From assembly GCA_024760905.1 (NCBI GenBank), contig CM045733.1:70031001-70095000 (forward strand): a stretch of DNA of 64,000 bases, given 5' to 3'. This document shows, one piece after another, positions 56,801 to 64,000 of this stretch. The DNA is from Plotosus lineatus. Its lineage: Eukaryota; Chordata; Actinopteri; Siluriformes; Plotosidae. The notes under the pieces are model-generated. The model had not been told where the DNA came from, searched no databases, and saw only the letters and a program-made list of their open reading frames with translations. Position numbers and translations under genes: made by a program. Numbering within the stretch: the first letter of the stretch is position 1; each line of letters starts with the position of its first letter.

Positions 56801-57590
56801 CAGGCAAGATGCTGGTGCTGCGTCTGGGTGGAGGTCTCAGGAGCGAGGGTGGAGGAAAAGTGGTGATGGGGAGGGGCTCTATCAAGGCAAGCATGCCTCT
56901 AAAGAGCTGGTGCGAGCATCAACAGTCAGCAGTTACTCAGGGAGGGATTACAGCGGCTGCTGGGAGGAAGAAGCAAGGTCACGGACACCAAAGAAAGCCA
57001 CCAAATTGTGGAAAGGTTTTGAATCAAGACTATGGGGGAGGGAGGAAGAGTTGGAAAGAGAGGAGACATCTGTAGATTTTGGATGGAGGCATACTTCCTT
57101 AAAAGAGACCTCTTCAAGCAGAGCACATGAAAGAAAAGAGAATAATATCTCCAGAAAAAAAGCAACAAACTTGGATGGCCACAGCTCCAGCCTTCGGCTA
57201 TCCAGAAGAGCTTTATTTAGGAGTGAATCTCAGGGATTTCTGTCTTCTCGTTCTCAAAAACGAGAAGTCCATCTCCAGAACAACCACTGGTGCTCCTCTT
57301 TGGAGATTGGTCGTGAAGGAAGAGGCACGGAATGTGGACAAAATCTCATCAGGAAAGCGGACAAACATCACTCATCCACTGCCAGTCTTTTCCATCTCTC
57401 TCGTTCACAAAGTCTGGAGGGAAGCACTCGCTCAATCTCACCCCTGTCGTCCCCATCCCTTTCTCCATCTCCACCGCCATCAGCCCCTCTAACCCGTTCC
57501 CGTTCGTTCCGTGACCTTGGGAGGAAAATATTTGGCTCAATGAGATCCCTCAGTTTCAATAAGAACCAGAAATCAAAAAAGAAAGACTAG
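38734..57590 (+). CDS. dact4: dact4, Dapper/Dact family Dishevelled-binding regulator (four exons)
   Basis: Dact proteins bind Dishevelled and tune Wnt and Nodal signalling. Coding exons are 38734-38970, 47007-47172, 54884-55093 and 55213-57590; phases 0, 1 and 1 join to about 996 residues. Family marks: ATLAGIVELDVLRGRQLEL near residue 26 (Dact N-terminal box), SRPSS|GFYSVSGSSLSDSCYS at about 130-150 (the conserved SRPSSGFYELS segment), FCSDLVSRK at about 247 and YPYPSPLHAVALQSP at about 260, then a long Ser/Pro-rich tail. The exon layout is that of vertebrate Dacts. The Dact4 rather than Dact1-3 identity rests on divergence and on its EHD1/TTC9C neighbours, and is inferred. Odd points: no obvious leucine zipper, and a C-terminus without the usual MTTV. 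Confidence 0.83.
38996..39016. repeat. poly-T run just after dact4 exon 1
   Basis: About 20 consecutive T. On the opposite strand it makes a spurious Lys-rich frame. Confidence 0.9.
39379..39452. repeat. compound (GT)n-(GA)n microsatellite
   Basis: About 20 GT units, then tatgaaa, then about 13 GA units. Confidence 0.95.
40711..40760. repeat. (GT)n microsatellite
   Basis: About 20 GT units followed by a short GA run. Confidence 0.95.
40917..41178 (-). repeat. SINE, head A with tail B, reverse orientation
   Basis: Minus strand: head ggtggcgtggtggtaaggtg, box B gggttcaagcccc, body ctgggtcatcaaggcc, then the tail B block. The 3' end is short. Confidence 0.82.
41208..41525 (+). repeat. family B SINE, nearly complete
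   Basis: The blocks cagtagttagcatgtccac, gtgtggacttggcatgttct, cataaacttgtacagtaggc and the tail gacgagctgttcatagcgta to gaccctaattag appear in order. Confidence 0.85.
41526..42360. other. dact4 intron 1; perfect 35-bp-arm hairpin at 42013-42100
   Basis: No exon seen. 42013-42047 and 42066-42100 are exact reverse complements with an 18-base loop. Confidence 0.7.
42013..42100. repeat. perfect inverted repeat, 35-bp arms, 18-base loop
   Basis: Arm 1 is 42013-42047, arm 2 is 42066-42100; every base pairs. Each strand carries a donor-like acctgtcatg / catgacaggtaagaa element. Confidence 0.95.
43221..43533 (+). repeat. SINE, head A with tail C, 313 bp
   Basis: It is flanked exactly by the 14-bp duplication aatttctccagtag (43207-43220 and 43534-43547). 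The head ggcagtggtggtctagtggt and box B ggttcgagtcc are clean. The tail is a third type: acctggagagggatgggctc to ggataagcgaagtgaagaag. The same tail occurs in reverse at 50525-50640. Confidence 0.93.
43548..43799 (-). pseudogene. hAT transposase N-terminal fragment (BED finger)
   Basis: The start codon is at 43799. CLLCKEKLSNNKKTNLERHF with a following HGRHAKF gives a Cys-Cys-His-His-type finger. The frame continues into the SINE insertion and resumes beyond it near 43206. Confidence 0.75.
44420..44745 (-). repeat. SINE, head A with tail B, reverse orientation
   Basis: Minus strand: ggggctgtggaggctcagtg, box B gggttcaagcccc, body gggttgtcaaaggccagcc, the tail B block and a ttaagcagttcag end. 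Confidence 0.85.
44746..45950. other. dact4 intron 1, nothing assigned
   Basis: A 99-codon frame on the minus strand (45467-45168) has no family resemblance I can name. No other feature seen. Confidence 0.4.
45955..46105. repeat. (GA)n and (GT)n microsatellites
   Basis: About 19 GA units (45957-45994) and about 26 GT units (46051-46102), 55 bases apart. Confidence 0.95.
46106..47006. other. dact4 intron 1, last part
   Basis: CT-rich around 46170-46200. No exon before 47007 is evident. The acceptor tctgttcttag lies at 46996-47006. Confidence 0.5.
47007..47172 (+). CDS. dact4: dact4 exon 2
   Basis: The 166-nt exon encodes TPSPEDSVMPVVRTVEGTSS through ISLDCDSRPSS plus one base of Gly. SRPSS followed by G in exon 3 is the Dact signature. 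Where other Dacts have a leucine zipper in this exon, this one is Ser/Pro/Thr-rich. The donor is gtactg. Confidence 0.85.
47173..47870. other. dact4 intron 2, first part
   Basis: No exon or repeat recognised beyond a short head A-like SINE scrap at 47514-47572 (ggcagcggtggcccagtgg on the minus strand). Confidence 0.5.
47873..48597 (-). mobile_element. Tigger-like element with broken transposase N-terminus
   Basis: The minus strand at 48361 encodes MVPKRKSDSSDGNSTKKARK; after a frameshift it continues KMKVLKQYEGGQKLNSIARD and SHATVSIILKDKDRIKE (psq and CENP-B-type binding region), then LYTWLEDNRQRNVKVML. The ends cactatccaagttccgacc and complement of cactatctgagttacgac form loose inverted repeats. 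No DDE domain is present. Confidence 0.75.
49121..50225 (+). mobile_element. RTE-like LINE 3' end, split by a MITE
   Basis: 49126-49377 encodes FSLGVTRMDRIRNEYIRGT to LPGRRPRGRPKRKIYE; 50120-50225 is the 3' tail (gtaagagaagaagatgcaga, agccaaaaggaaaag, then gaa units). Together they match 21638-21952. Confidence 0.87.
49378..50119. mobile_element. 742-bp MITE inside the LINE
   Basis: TA flanks at 49376-49377 and 50120-50121. The inverted ends are cagtggtgcttcaccttacg and the complement of cagcggtacctcaccttaca. It contains a (CA)n run (49849-49881). A sister copy lies at 27131-27935 and a partial, inverted copy begins at 63495. Confidence 0.9.
50229..50527 (+). repeat. SINE, head A with tail A, 3'-truncated
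   Basis: Head ggggcagtggtggtctagtg; the box B region is decayed (gagagagtccgactc). The body and the ctgtggtgacccc end are present. It stops there and joins a reversed tail C fragment. Confidence 0.85.
50525..50735 (-). repeat. reversed tail C fragment joined to a tail A scrap
   Basis: 50525-50655 is the complement of the tail C block seen at 43430-43533. Then comes gttcgctgcactgggggggt and gtggcgacccctgtgaaaga, pieces of other SINE copies. The order suggests rearrangement or successive insertions. Confidence 0.65.
50776..50812. repeat. (GT)n microsatellite
   Basis: About 18 GT units inside the fourth cagggatccctc element. Confidence 0.95.
50895..51620. other. dact4 intron 2, nothing assigned
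   Basis: No exon or named repeat recognised. Confidence 0.45.
51640..52646 (-). mobile_element. degenerate Tc1-like transposon
   Basis: The minus strand translates to broken transposase: PEDTSFTVYHGGGSIMLFGC with FSVSGTGNLFKVEGIMKEEY (the GGGSIM.WGC region), and later SPDLNSTENLCDEL, in which the ENLWD box is altered. A poly-T run of 24 (51879-51902) interrupts it. Its other end is lost at the Tigger insertion. Confidence 0.75.
52930..53515 (+). mobile_element. RTE-like LINE 3' end, split by a hAT MITE
   Basis: 52930-53137 and 53351-53515 together form the same LINE end as 21638-21952 (FSLGVTRMDRIRNESIRGT, RLRWFGHVQRRDSEYIGS, then tail tggcgacccctgaagggaac and gaa units). Confidence 0.88.
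53138..53350. mobile_element. 213-bp hAT-type MITE with exact 8-bp duplication
   Basis: gtctagag occurs at 53130-53137 and 53351-53358. The inverted ends are about 40 bp (caggggtgctcaatcctgct at left; complement of cagaggtgctcaatcctgct at right) with one mismatch. There is no coding capacity. Confidence 0.95.
54010..54430 (-). mobile_element. LINE 3'-end fragment of another family, reverse
   Basis: The minus strand reads like the tail of a LINE reverse transcriptase: RRPRRTWRRTV then KGWTWGYLECVSADRQKWR. The family differs from the RTE-like copies. Its ends are not defined. Confidence 0.55.
54884..55093 (+). CDS. dact4: dact4 exon 3
   Basis: The 210-nt exon encodes (G)FYSVSGSSLSDSCYSVASE to KGERRPAST plus one base. 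The acceptor ccccacag follows a long pyrimidine run; the donor is gtagga. The opening matches the GFYELS...SLSNSC.S segment of Dacts. Confidence 0.92.
55213..57590 (+). CDS. dact4: dact4 exon 4 (large, C-terminal)
   Basis: The 2378-nt exon encodes (G)ELETDGLMFLTG to the stop (tag 57588-57590). Early in it is FCSDLVSRKTKEVYPYPSPL with HAVALQSP, the most diagnostic Dact box. LTQLEQYITRLAHQYHSR may match the Dact helix that follows. NHWCSSLEI is a faint version of the RRWKSTAEI box. Ser is very frequent throughout. The final residues SRSFRDLGRKIFGSMRSLSF and KKKD are basic and lack the MTTV-type PDZ ligand. Two long antisense open frames here are shadows of it. Confidence 0.93.
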
Positions 57591-58155
57591 GAAATGCAAG
57601 TGGAAAGAAGCTGCCAAACCTTTAACAAAACTTGATACCAGACATGGAAGGATAATTAAATGGACAATCACTGATTGTATGATGTAGTCAAATAGTATAA
57701 ACTTTGCCAAGCCGCAAGTCATAAACCCAAGTTGTTGACAAGAACTTCAGTAGGAAGACAAGATTGGTCAACACTTAATGGGCCAAAAAAAAACCAAAAA
57801 AAAAACCTATAATTCATAAATGTTCCATGTGTAATAAATGTTTTAAATGTGTAGAAATGCAGAAGTTGCTTATTTTTGCATATTCTGACATAAATGGTTC
57901 TATTTCGTGTCGAATGAGACATGCAACCCACTTTAGAAAAGGCCAGAACCAGGATTAATATGTGAAGGGAAAAACAGTTTGTGTGCCAATACTGCCAACT
58001 TACACAAGTTCTGATCATGTGGGAGTGGATGTGAAATGGCTCTTTTCCCCCCTGCAAGTTTCTGTGCCTCTGCATGCGACTCTATGCTGTATGTCTGTGC
58101 ATTATTATACTCAAAGTGCACCAGTGTACTCTAGTGGTATTTACTATATATTTTG
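57591..58155 (+). other. dact4: dact4 3' untranslated region
   Basis: AATAAA at 57833-57838, about 240 bases after the stop, is the likely poly(A) signal. No other feature. Confidence 0.6.
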
Positions 58156-58163
58156 CACTACAG

Positions 58164-59032
58164 CAGGGCTGCCAACTTGTACAGATTTATCCGTTTTCAT
58201 CTGAAAAATAACATAAAATACGGCAATACGATTCATTCAGACATTAATACGAATTTCAAACTGTCAGGAAAATAAGCTCCTTTCAATTTTATTTGACAAT
58301 ATCTTATCAATAATTCTGATGAATTGGCTCCAATTCGATCCGTGTTTACATGTTTACCTTCCTGGCAAAGTTACTCACGGGATGTTACTGTTGCATTTTA
58401 CCACATGATTTGTTAATCGGCAGCAAGGTAGGTCAATTTCCACCAGTCAACAGCTATCTTACATACACTCCGTGGTAACCAGAGCCAATCATCGAACGGT
58501 TGCGGGAAACCCAAAATGGAGACAACTTTTTATTGGAATATTCAACAACTTATCCATTTATTAAAAAGCATGACAGATACACGGCCTTCTGCACCATGTG
58601 TAATGTGAAATTTAGCATTGCGCATTCGGGCGTTTTTGATATTAAATATGATCATATAACGGGTGGCAGACATCGCCAGCTAGCGACCAGTTTGCTTACT
58701 TTCAAACCTTTTTCTTGTCCTGAACTCTTACTTGTTATTTGTAAATGCTGATATCAAATATCATTCAGGGTCATGCATAATATAATAATAATAAGCAATA
58801 TATAACAATAATATAGAATATAATAACACTAGTAGAATTATTCCAAATAAACATGGTTTTCTCAGATATGCTGTTGTTTCATTATTAATCCAAAATGCAG
58901 CAAAATTTGACAAAGATAACCCGTATGTCCATATATGTAATTTTGTCTATTACAAACACTAATTTTTAGCTCAAAAGACTAATTTTTGGTTTATCAACTA
59001 CAAAATGGTCGTTTCCTTGGTTGGCAGCCCTG
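58164..59032 (+). mobile_element. 869-bp DNA transposon with BED-like finger ORF
   Basis: It is flanked by exact 6-bp repeats ctacag (58158-58163 and 59033-59038), with inverted ends cagggctgccaact and complement of cagggctgccaacc. A plus-strand frame of 83 codons (58500-58751) has FCTMCNVKFSIAHSGVFDIK followed by GGRHRQL, a Cys2-His finger like those at the start of hAT-type transposases. The catalytic region is absent. The strand given is that of the ORF. Confidence 0.82.
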
Positions 59033-59038
59033 CTACAG

Positions 59039-59619
59039 GGTTTGGTGCATTTATCATAAAACCCAGACTAAAATCGGAACGTACGTTATGTTGTGTAATA
59101 TGAAGTGTGCTCAGGACCTTACAATAATATTTCAGTGTTAAATAATCACTCAGTATTAATAAAGACTTAAACTGAAACAGAAACCGTGTTGGTCTGTATG
59201 CATCCCTACGCTGTAAAATAACTGCGTCTCTCCCATTATTCTTCTGACAACGACCAGTCTGAAAAATAGGCTCACTTTTTTTTTTTTTTTATTTTACAAC
59301 AGTGATGAAAGATGATCGGCTCTCGAGTGACGGTAGAAACCCTTATACACAGTAGAAACAGAAATCTGAACAGCACTTAAGTGATATCTGATCGAGCCAC
59401 AGTCAACAGACTAATAAAAGCTCTTCAATTTTCAAGCTGTGCTGTCCTAACAGTTTGTTGTCACTCCAATTCAGTCATGACAAGAAATCTGCACTCATTA
59501 AACCCCTTACTGGGATTTGTACTCCATGGCCCTGAGCACATAGATCCTACATTTTGGGATGTCGTCTTCTCTTTTTCGCTTCATTCATCTTTTCAGCTGG
59601 TGTGCATTTTCAGATCTTC
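59039..59619. other. between the dact4 and ttc9c 3' ends
   Basis: It should contain the ttc9c 3' untranslated region (minus strand). A T-run lies at 59277-59290; I find no definite poly(A) signal that I would insist on. Confidence 0.45.
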
Positions 59620-59765
59620 TCACACCTGGTTTGGGTCGTCTGCTGGAGCTGCTTCTTCTGCCTGCTTCTGTTTATTGAACATGCCTTTGTAGAGAGCTTT
59701 TTCCTTTTCGTAGTCTTTGCTGAGACGCTCCTCTACTCGCTGGAGCTGTTTCTTCACATTGGCAT
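59620..59765 (-). CDS. ttc9c: ttc9c last exon
   Basis: The acceptor is ctttcag. The first two bases complete GAT (Asp). It encodes ANVKKQLQRVEERLSKDYEK to PADDPNQV and stop (tga 59622-59620). Confidence 0.88.
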
Positions 59766-60122
59766 CTGAAAGGAATTCAACCAATCTCATTATTCTAGAC
59801 ACTATAAAAACTACCCCCCCCCCCCTTGTCTACTTGATGCTGACTCTCATACTTGGTCCATGTCCTTACAACCAGTTGCTGATATAAAACTCAAAATGGA
59901 GAAAAGATCTGAGCTGAAACAACACATCTTTTCCCCACTCAGAGAAAATGCAGCAGGGTGGCAGGGTAGTCAGCCCTGCGGTGGCCTGGCGAGCTGTCCA
60001 GGGTGTACCCCACCTTCTTTCGGAGTCAGCCGAGATGGGCGCCAGCTTTTTTTTTTTTTATATATTTTTCTATATTTTCACTTATTTATTTTAAAATGTA
60101 TTAATCCACAAATACCACCTCC

Positions 60123-60153
<31 letters not shown>

Positions 60154-62956
60154 CAACCCATAGGTGCAGGTGATTTAGTCGGTATTGGACACTGAAAGGT
60201 GCCTATAGATCCATGAATAGCCAATATGTTTTATCTTCTAATTTCAGTTCATTGTAGCTGAATACAAATGTCTTAGCAGAACCATCCCACATCTCATTGG
60301 CTTAGTATCTCATTCACTTGTTTTGCTTCTGTGTCAATTTAAATTTACAAGACCAGAAAATAACTTTGCGCATACACGATAACAGGAAAGGTCTGCGATC
60401 AGATGCAATGAAACAAAAGATTGCATACAATTCAGGAGAAATAAAAACATGGTTCTGTTTACTAATAGTAATTAATATATGAAAGGGCCCCTTTAACAAT
60501 TATTCACCAAAACTACAGGTGGAGGTCAGTGAATAGCTACTTAAATGGAAATGTGTTTACATATTACAACATGCACACACACACAAACATTATCGCCTTA
60601 TTTTAGCTCTGCTGATAGTATCATCATATCTTATCCCCGTAGGGTAGTGTAGCAATTGGTCTCTTCTGGAGAAGATTAACCGGGACGGGGGAACGCTTGC
60701 TACTTGTCCCCAGAAACATACTGACGGCTTTGCAGCCTTCTCTCTTTTTTTTTTTAACCAAAGTCAGCAATGGTTCTTTAACATGCCTCTCACCATAGTC
60801 AGAGAGAGACATGGTCTGCCTTTGATAACCCAGTTAGCTGCACTGGGGGAGACAGTGACAACCCTGTGTGGGCTCGAACCCCCAACCTTAGGATCAGCGA
60901 TCCTGCGCCCTATCCACTAGACCACCACTGCCCGCTGATAGTAATTTCCAAACAAGTGCCAGACCCATGCACTCTCCTGCCTAGGCTGAGGACTATGGAA
61001 AGTCATTTCAAAGCACCTCTGTAGGCATGGGAGAAAATAAAATATTGCGATAATGTTTATATTATGCTAACAATACGTATATACACATGCAGATTGCCGC
61101 CAGGGGGCGCTCACGCACCTTTGTATTTTATTTTCTTACCTAGTTCTACTGTATGTTTTATGCTACATCATCCAGATTTTTCATTAATTAGGTTTCATCA
61201 GGTTAATTTCTGAAGGAAAGTTGGTGATTGCACTAAATCTTAATACTCATAATATTTAGTTGGTTGACAGTACGAACTCTCATGTTGCATTATAATTTAT
61301 CAATATATTGCCCAACTCTCTTCCACTGTAAGTCTAATTATGATAAATGGGTGAAAATGTCTGTATACTGTATGTGTGAATTGTTTGACATCATTTTCAT
61401 TATTAAGCCTCAGCATAGCTTAAGTAGATGGTTATTCATTGTATATCATGATATGAAAAAACATCGTATCTGCTGTCTTTTATGTGAATATAAAAGCAGA
61501 AACCAGGCCTTGTGGAATAATGGTGCTGTGGACAGACACATCAAAAATAGGAGTTGTTTGGCCACCCACATGGTCCCAATAGTCAAAGCATGGTGGTAGA
61601 AATGTTATGGTGTGCACTTACTCAGTTGTCTCAACAACTGGGTGGGTTGCAGTCACTGATTCAGGTATGAATTATGCATCATAGAAAAAAAAAACAAGTG
61701 CTCAACGATAATGTCTGGTTATCTGTCCAAAAGCTGAAGTACAACTATTTCACACATTTATGCAAACCGACATAAGAAACTGGGGGATAATTATTTTAAA
61801 AATCCTACATTATATTAACTCTGCAACACGGGGCAATACGAGCATCTCAGGCTAAAGGTGCACTTTGTTTCTCCAGATAACAACATTATATAAGACTACT
61901 TCAACAGGGGGCAGTGGTGGCCTAGTGGTGTAGGGTGCTGGGGGTTCAAGTCCCACTCTAAACAAGGTTGTCACTGTCCCCCCCAGAGCAGCTAACTGGG
62001 TTATCAAAGGCGGGCCATGTCTGTCACTGTCTATGGTGAGAGGTTGATGTAAAAGAACCATTGCTGACTTTCGTAAAAGAGGAGCTGCAAAGCCGTCAGC
62101 GTGGTTCAGTCCCTCGCTCAAGGGTTGTGTCAGGAAGGGCATCCGACGAAAAAAACCTATGCCAAATCAAACGTATGAATCATTCGCTGTGGCGACCCCT
62201 GAGAAAGGGGAAAAAGCCGAAAGGAAATCTCTCTCATATATAACAGTACTTTAACATAGTTTTCATGTATATTTTAAAGTTAAATTTTATTTCTTACCAT
62301 TAGGTTTCCCTCTGCTGGCCTGGAGGAGATACGTTCTCGCAGCCTGTGCGTCACCCAGCTCCAGGGTGGATACTCCAGCTCTGTACAGGGCTTTAATATC
62401 ACCAGCCCTCCGCTGCAGTACCTTCAAACTGTACTCTTTTACACGGGCATAGTCCACAACCCCCCGCTGCAGTAAGCATGCTGCACAACACCAAAAACAT
62501 AGAAAAATTAATTGTTGGAGCAGGATGGAGCTATCTGCAAGTACTTGTAACAAAGAGACACCGGCAACTTGACAACAACTTATTCTCATCATCATAGCAT
62601 AGAGCATTATGTTGTTACTGCTGTGTTGGAAAACCACCTGCTAGATTGTTATAGCAGTCAATCTGAATGCTTCGGAGCTGTTCCTCTTGAGCTAATGTGA
62701 GGATGGGTGTCTGGGGTCCAAAGCCCTTAAGACTTGATGATACTTCTGGGTCCAGACTACGAAGCACAAGCAAGGCGCGGTGATAACGTCCGATGGCGCT
62801 GCGTATGTTCTTATCCTGGTACAATGCATTCCCTTCCGTTTTTAAACGAGCAGCATCAGCCAGCTGAACATCTACACGTGAGTCTTTGGTAGCACCAGAG
62901 CATGAGGCAAAGCAACTTTCTGCTTCCGAGGCTCCATCATCAACAGCATCAGACTC
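59620..62956 (-). CDS. ttc9c: ttc9c, tetratricopeptide repeat protein 9C (three exons seen, 5' end uncertain)
   Basis: TTC9 proteins have three TPR motifs and resemble FKBP-type Hsp90 co-chaperones. Exons on the minus strand: 62956-62638 (possibly from 62980), 62480-62298 and 59765-59620. They join in phase: ADAARLKTEGNALYQDKNIR with IGRYHRALLVLRSLDPE (TPR1), IDCYNNLAACLLQRGVVDYA and VKEYSLKVLQRRAGDIKALY (TPR2), RAGVSTLELGDAQAARTYLL (TPR3), then NDANVKKQLQRVEERLSKDY and a last KALYKGMF typical of TTC9C. The N-terminal start may be the Met at 62980 or an upstream exon: a good acceptor (tgtttggcag) precedes GAG at 62956. The gene converges on dact4. Confidence 0.87.
60035..60160. repeat. poly-T run and 29-base poly-A run with SINE tail B scrap upstream
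   Basis: 59975-60045 is a tail B block fragment; a T-run follows near 60049-60060 and a pure A-run at 60123-60151. Confidence 0.8.
60640..60935 (-). repeat. SINE, head A with tail D, reverse orientation
   Basis: Minus strand: head gggcagtggtggtctagtgg, box B gggttcgagccc, body gggttatcaaaggcagacc, then a tail not seen elsewhere in the window (acaagtagcaagcgttcccc to ctacactaccctacgggg). Confidence 0.82.
60936..61900. other. ttc9c intron, nothing assigned
   Basis: AT-rich sequence with a 111-codon plus-strand frame (61264-61599) that resembles nothing I know. 61590-61680 reads like a scrap of a DNA transposon interior. Confidence 0.4.
61909..62232 (+). repeat. SINE, head A with tail A, in the ttc9c intron
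   Basis: Head ggcagtggtggcctagtggt with part of the A-B interval missing, box B ggttcaagtcc, body gggttatcaaaggcgggcc, tail tcgctgtggcgacccctgag and agccgaaaggaa. It ends about 65 bases before the ttc9c donor (62297). Confidence 0.9.
62298..62480 (-). CDS. ttc9c: ttc9c middle exon
   Basis: The 183-nt exon encodes (A)CLLQRGVVDYARVKEYS to LLQASRGKPN plus one base. The acceptor is tgttgtgcag and the donor is gtaag. It carries TPR2 and TPR3. Confidence 0.92.
62638..62956 (-). CDS. ttc9c: ttc9c first visible exon
   Basis: It encodes ESDAVDDGASEAESCFASCS to IDCYNNLA plus one base; the donor is gtggtt. TPR1 is in KTEGNALYQDKNIRSAIGRY. The 24 bases upstream keep the frame open to a Met at 62980, so the 5' border is either that Met or the acceptor at 62957-62958. 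Confidence 0.82.
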
Positions 62957-63494
62957 CTGCCAAACACAACAGTCACCCATGCAATACTTATTAAAAGCGA
63001 TGTTTAATCAGCAATCAAAATATTGGGTCAGTAAGAATATATAAATTGTGAGGTGCTGTAGAATCTGTGTGTGTCACTATAATGGCCTGTTTAAACCTCA
63101 AGGATCATACACTACTCTTTTTATTAGATTCCCACAAGTTCCACTCACTTTATGCACAAGCATAAATACTTCACCATGTGCAAACTTAAAAAATACATTC
63201 AGCACTGCTGAAACCAAAAAGTAATTTCATTTTTGACAGAAGACGGAATAAAGCACAATGACTGCTTAAAAAAAAAAAACCTAGAAATGAGCTTCTCCCG
63301 TAACATGTGGTGACCGCTAATCTTTGGCTGATGTTGTCTAATAAGTGTATCGGTGAAATTTAATGTAGTCGTTATGGTCTAAATCAGGGATCCCCAAACC
63401 TTTTCCTTCTCTGATGGGGGGGCCGAGGTCAGTTTGTAACAAAAAAAAGGACATTTTTTGTTTTGCAGTAAGCCACGCAGAACCAAATACAGTA
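62957..63494. other. upstream of ttc9c exon, no gene seen
   Basis: No convincing first exon of ttc9c is visible here. 63388-63420 carries a hAT-like terminus (cagggatccccaaacctttt). Confidence 0.45.
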
Positions 63495-64000
63495 CAGACG
63501 GCCCTCTACTTACGAAATTAATCCATTCCAGAGTCTTTTTCGTAGCCTGGAGTTTTCGTAAGTAGAGACGCATTTTACATGTAAAACACGTGATTCGTTC
63601 CAAGGCTCCCAAGACTAACCCATAAACCCTTTAAAAATGATAAAAGTACACCAATTTTGTATGAAATATGTGTTAAAAGTAAAAGAAATTTAAACATTTT
63701 ACTAAAATATTAAACCATTTTATTAACATATTTATTAATTAAACCATTATTAAACATTTTTATTAACGCACATACACACGCACACACAACACTGTCTATC
63801 TCTCTCTCTGTCTCGCTCTATATCTGTCTGTCTGTCTCTCTCACACACACACCCATAAAACTCTCTCTCTTCAAGTGCGCACTCTGCCGAATGCGGGCTC
63901 CGCCCACACGAAGTGTGCAGCCGACTGAGCTTTTGAGACAGGGTGCTGTATTTCAAGCAGAATTACCTGTTTGAAAGATCAGAGATCCGGATTCAATATT
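63495..64000 (-). mobile_element. MITE related to 49378-50119, inverted, runs off the window
   Basis: It starts cagacggccctctacttacg after TA (63493-63494). Its block acgcattttacatgtaaaac followed by ccaaggctcccaagac is the complement of the right half of the copies at 27131 and 49378. A CA and CT microsatellite (about 63770-63850) replaces their CA run. The other end is not in the window. Confidence 0.7.

Overview
The window is vertebrate nuclear DNA, almost certainly from a teleost fish. Its coding exons are short and split by GT-AG introns, and its proteins match vertebrate families closely. The rest is dominated by fish-type repeats: Tc1/mariner and Tigger elements, hAT transposons and MITEs, RTE-like LINE 3' ends, several tRNA-headed SINEs and many CA/GA/AT microsatellites. 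I cannot name the species from the sequence alone.

Four protein-coding genes can be read. (1) 857-20064, plus strand: the last four coding exons of ehd1, an endocytic-recycling ATPase; its 5' exons lie upstream of the window. (2) 28601-31059, minus strand: a complete four-exon LC3C-type autophagy modifier (map1lc3c) of 126 residues whose last residue is the lipidation glycine. (3) 38734-57590, plus strand: a four-exon Dapper/Dact gene of about 996 residues, best assigned to dact4, the Wnt/Dishevelled regulator paralogue missing from mammals. (4) 59620-62956, minus strand: ttc9c, a TPR co-chaperone-like protein; its 5' end is uncertain or lies beyond the right edge. ehd1, dact4 and ttc9c fit a known vertebrate paralogon (DACT3/EHD2/TTC9B on human 19q, DACT1/TTC9 on 14q, EHD1/TTC9C on 11q), which supports the dact4 call. 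The genes are neighbours on a chromosome, not an operon, and no shared pathway is implied.

Most of the remaining sequence is transposon, often inserted into older transposon. The clearest nests are Tc1-like > Tigger > LINE > hAT MITE (51.6-54.0 kb), a 2.2-kb TA-flanked DNA element > LINE > MITE and SINE (48.7-50.9 kb), LINE > hAT > SINE (42.4-44.3 kb), Tc1-like > MITE > hAT fragment (3.3-4.8 kb), Tc1 > SINE in the last ehd1 intron (17.1-19.0 kb) and Tc1-like > SINE (31.6-33.4 kb). Several insertions keep exact target-site duplications, so their borders and relative ages can be read directly.

The observations I rate highest are: two unrelated hAT elements in the same 8-bp site of two copies of one LINE; one SINE head joined to four different tails, one of them the LINE's own 3' end; an LC3C with a pre-exposed C-terminal glycine; a Dact protein without the family's usual C-terminal PDZ ligand; and two perfect long inverted repeats (54-bp and 35-bp arms). 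I saw no CRISPR, operon or other prokaryotic system, nor any clearly new multi-gene system.
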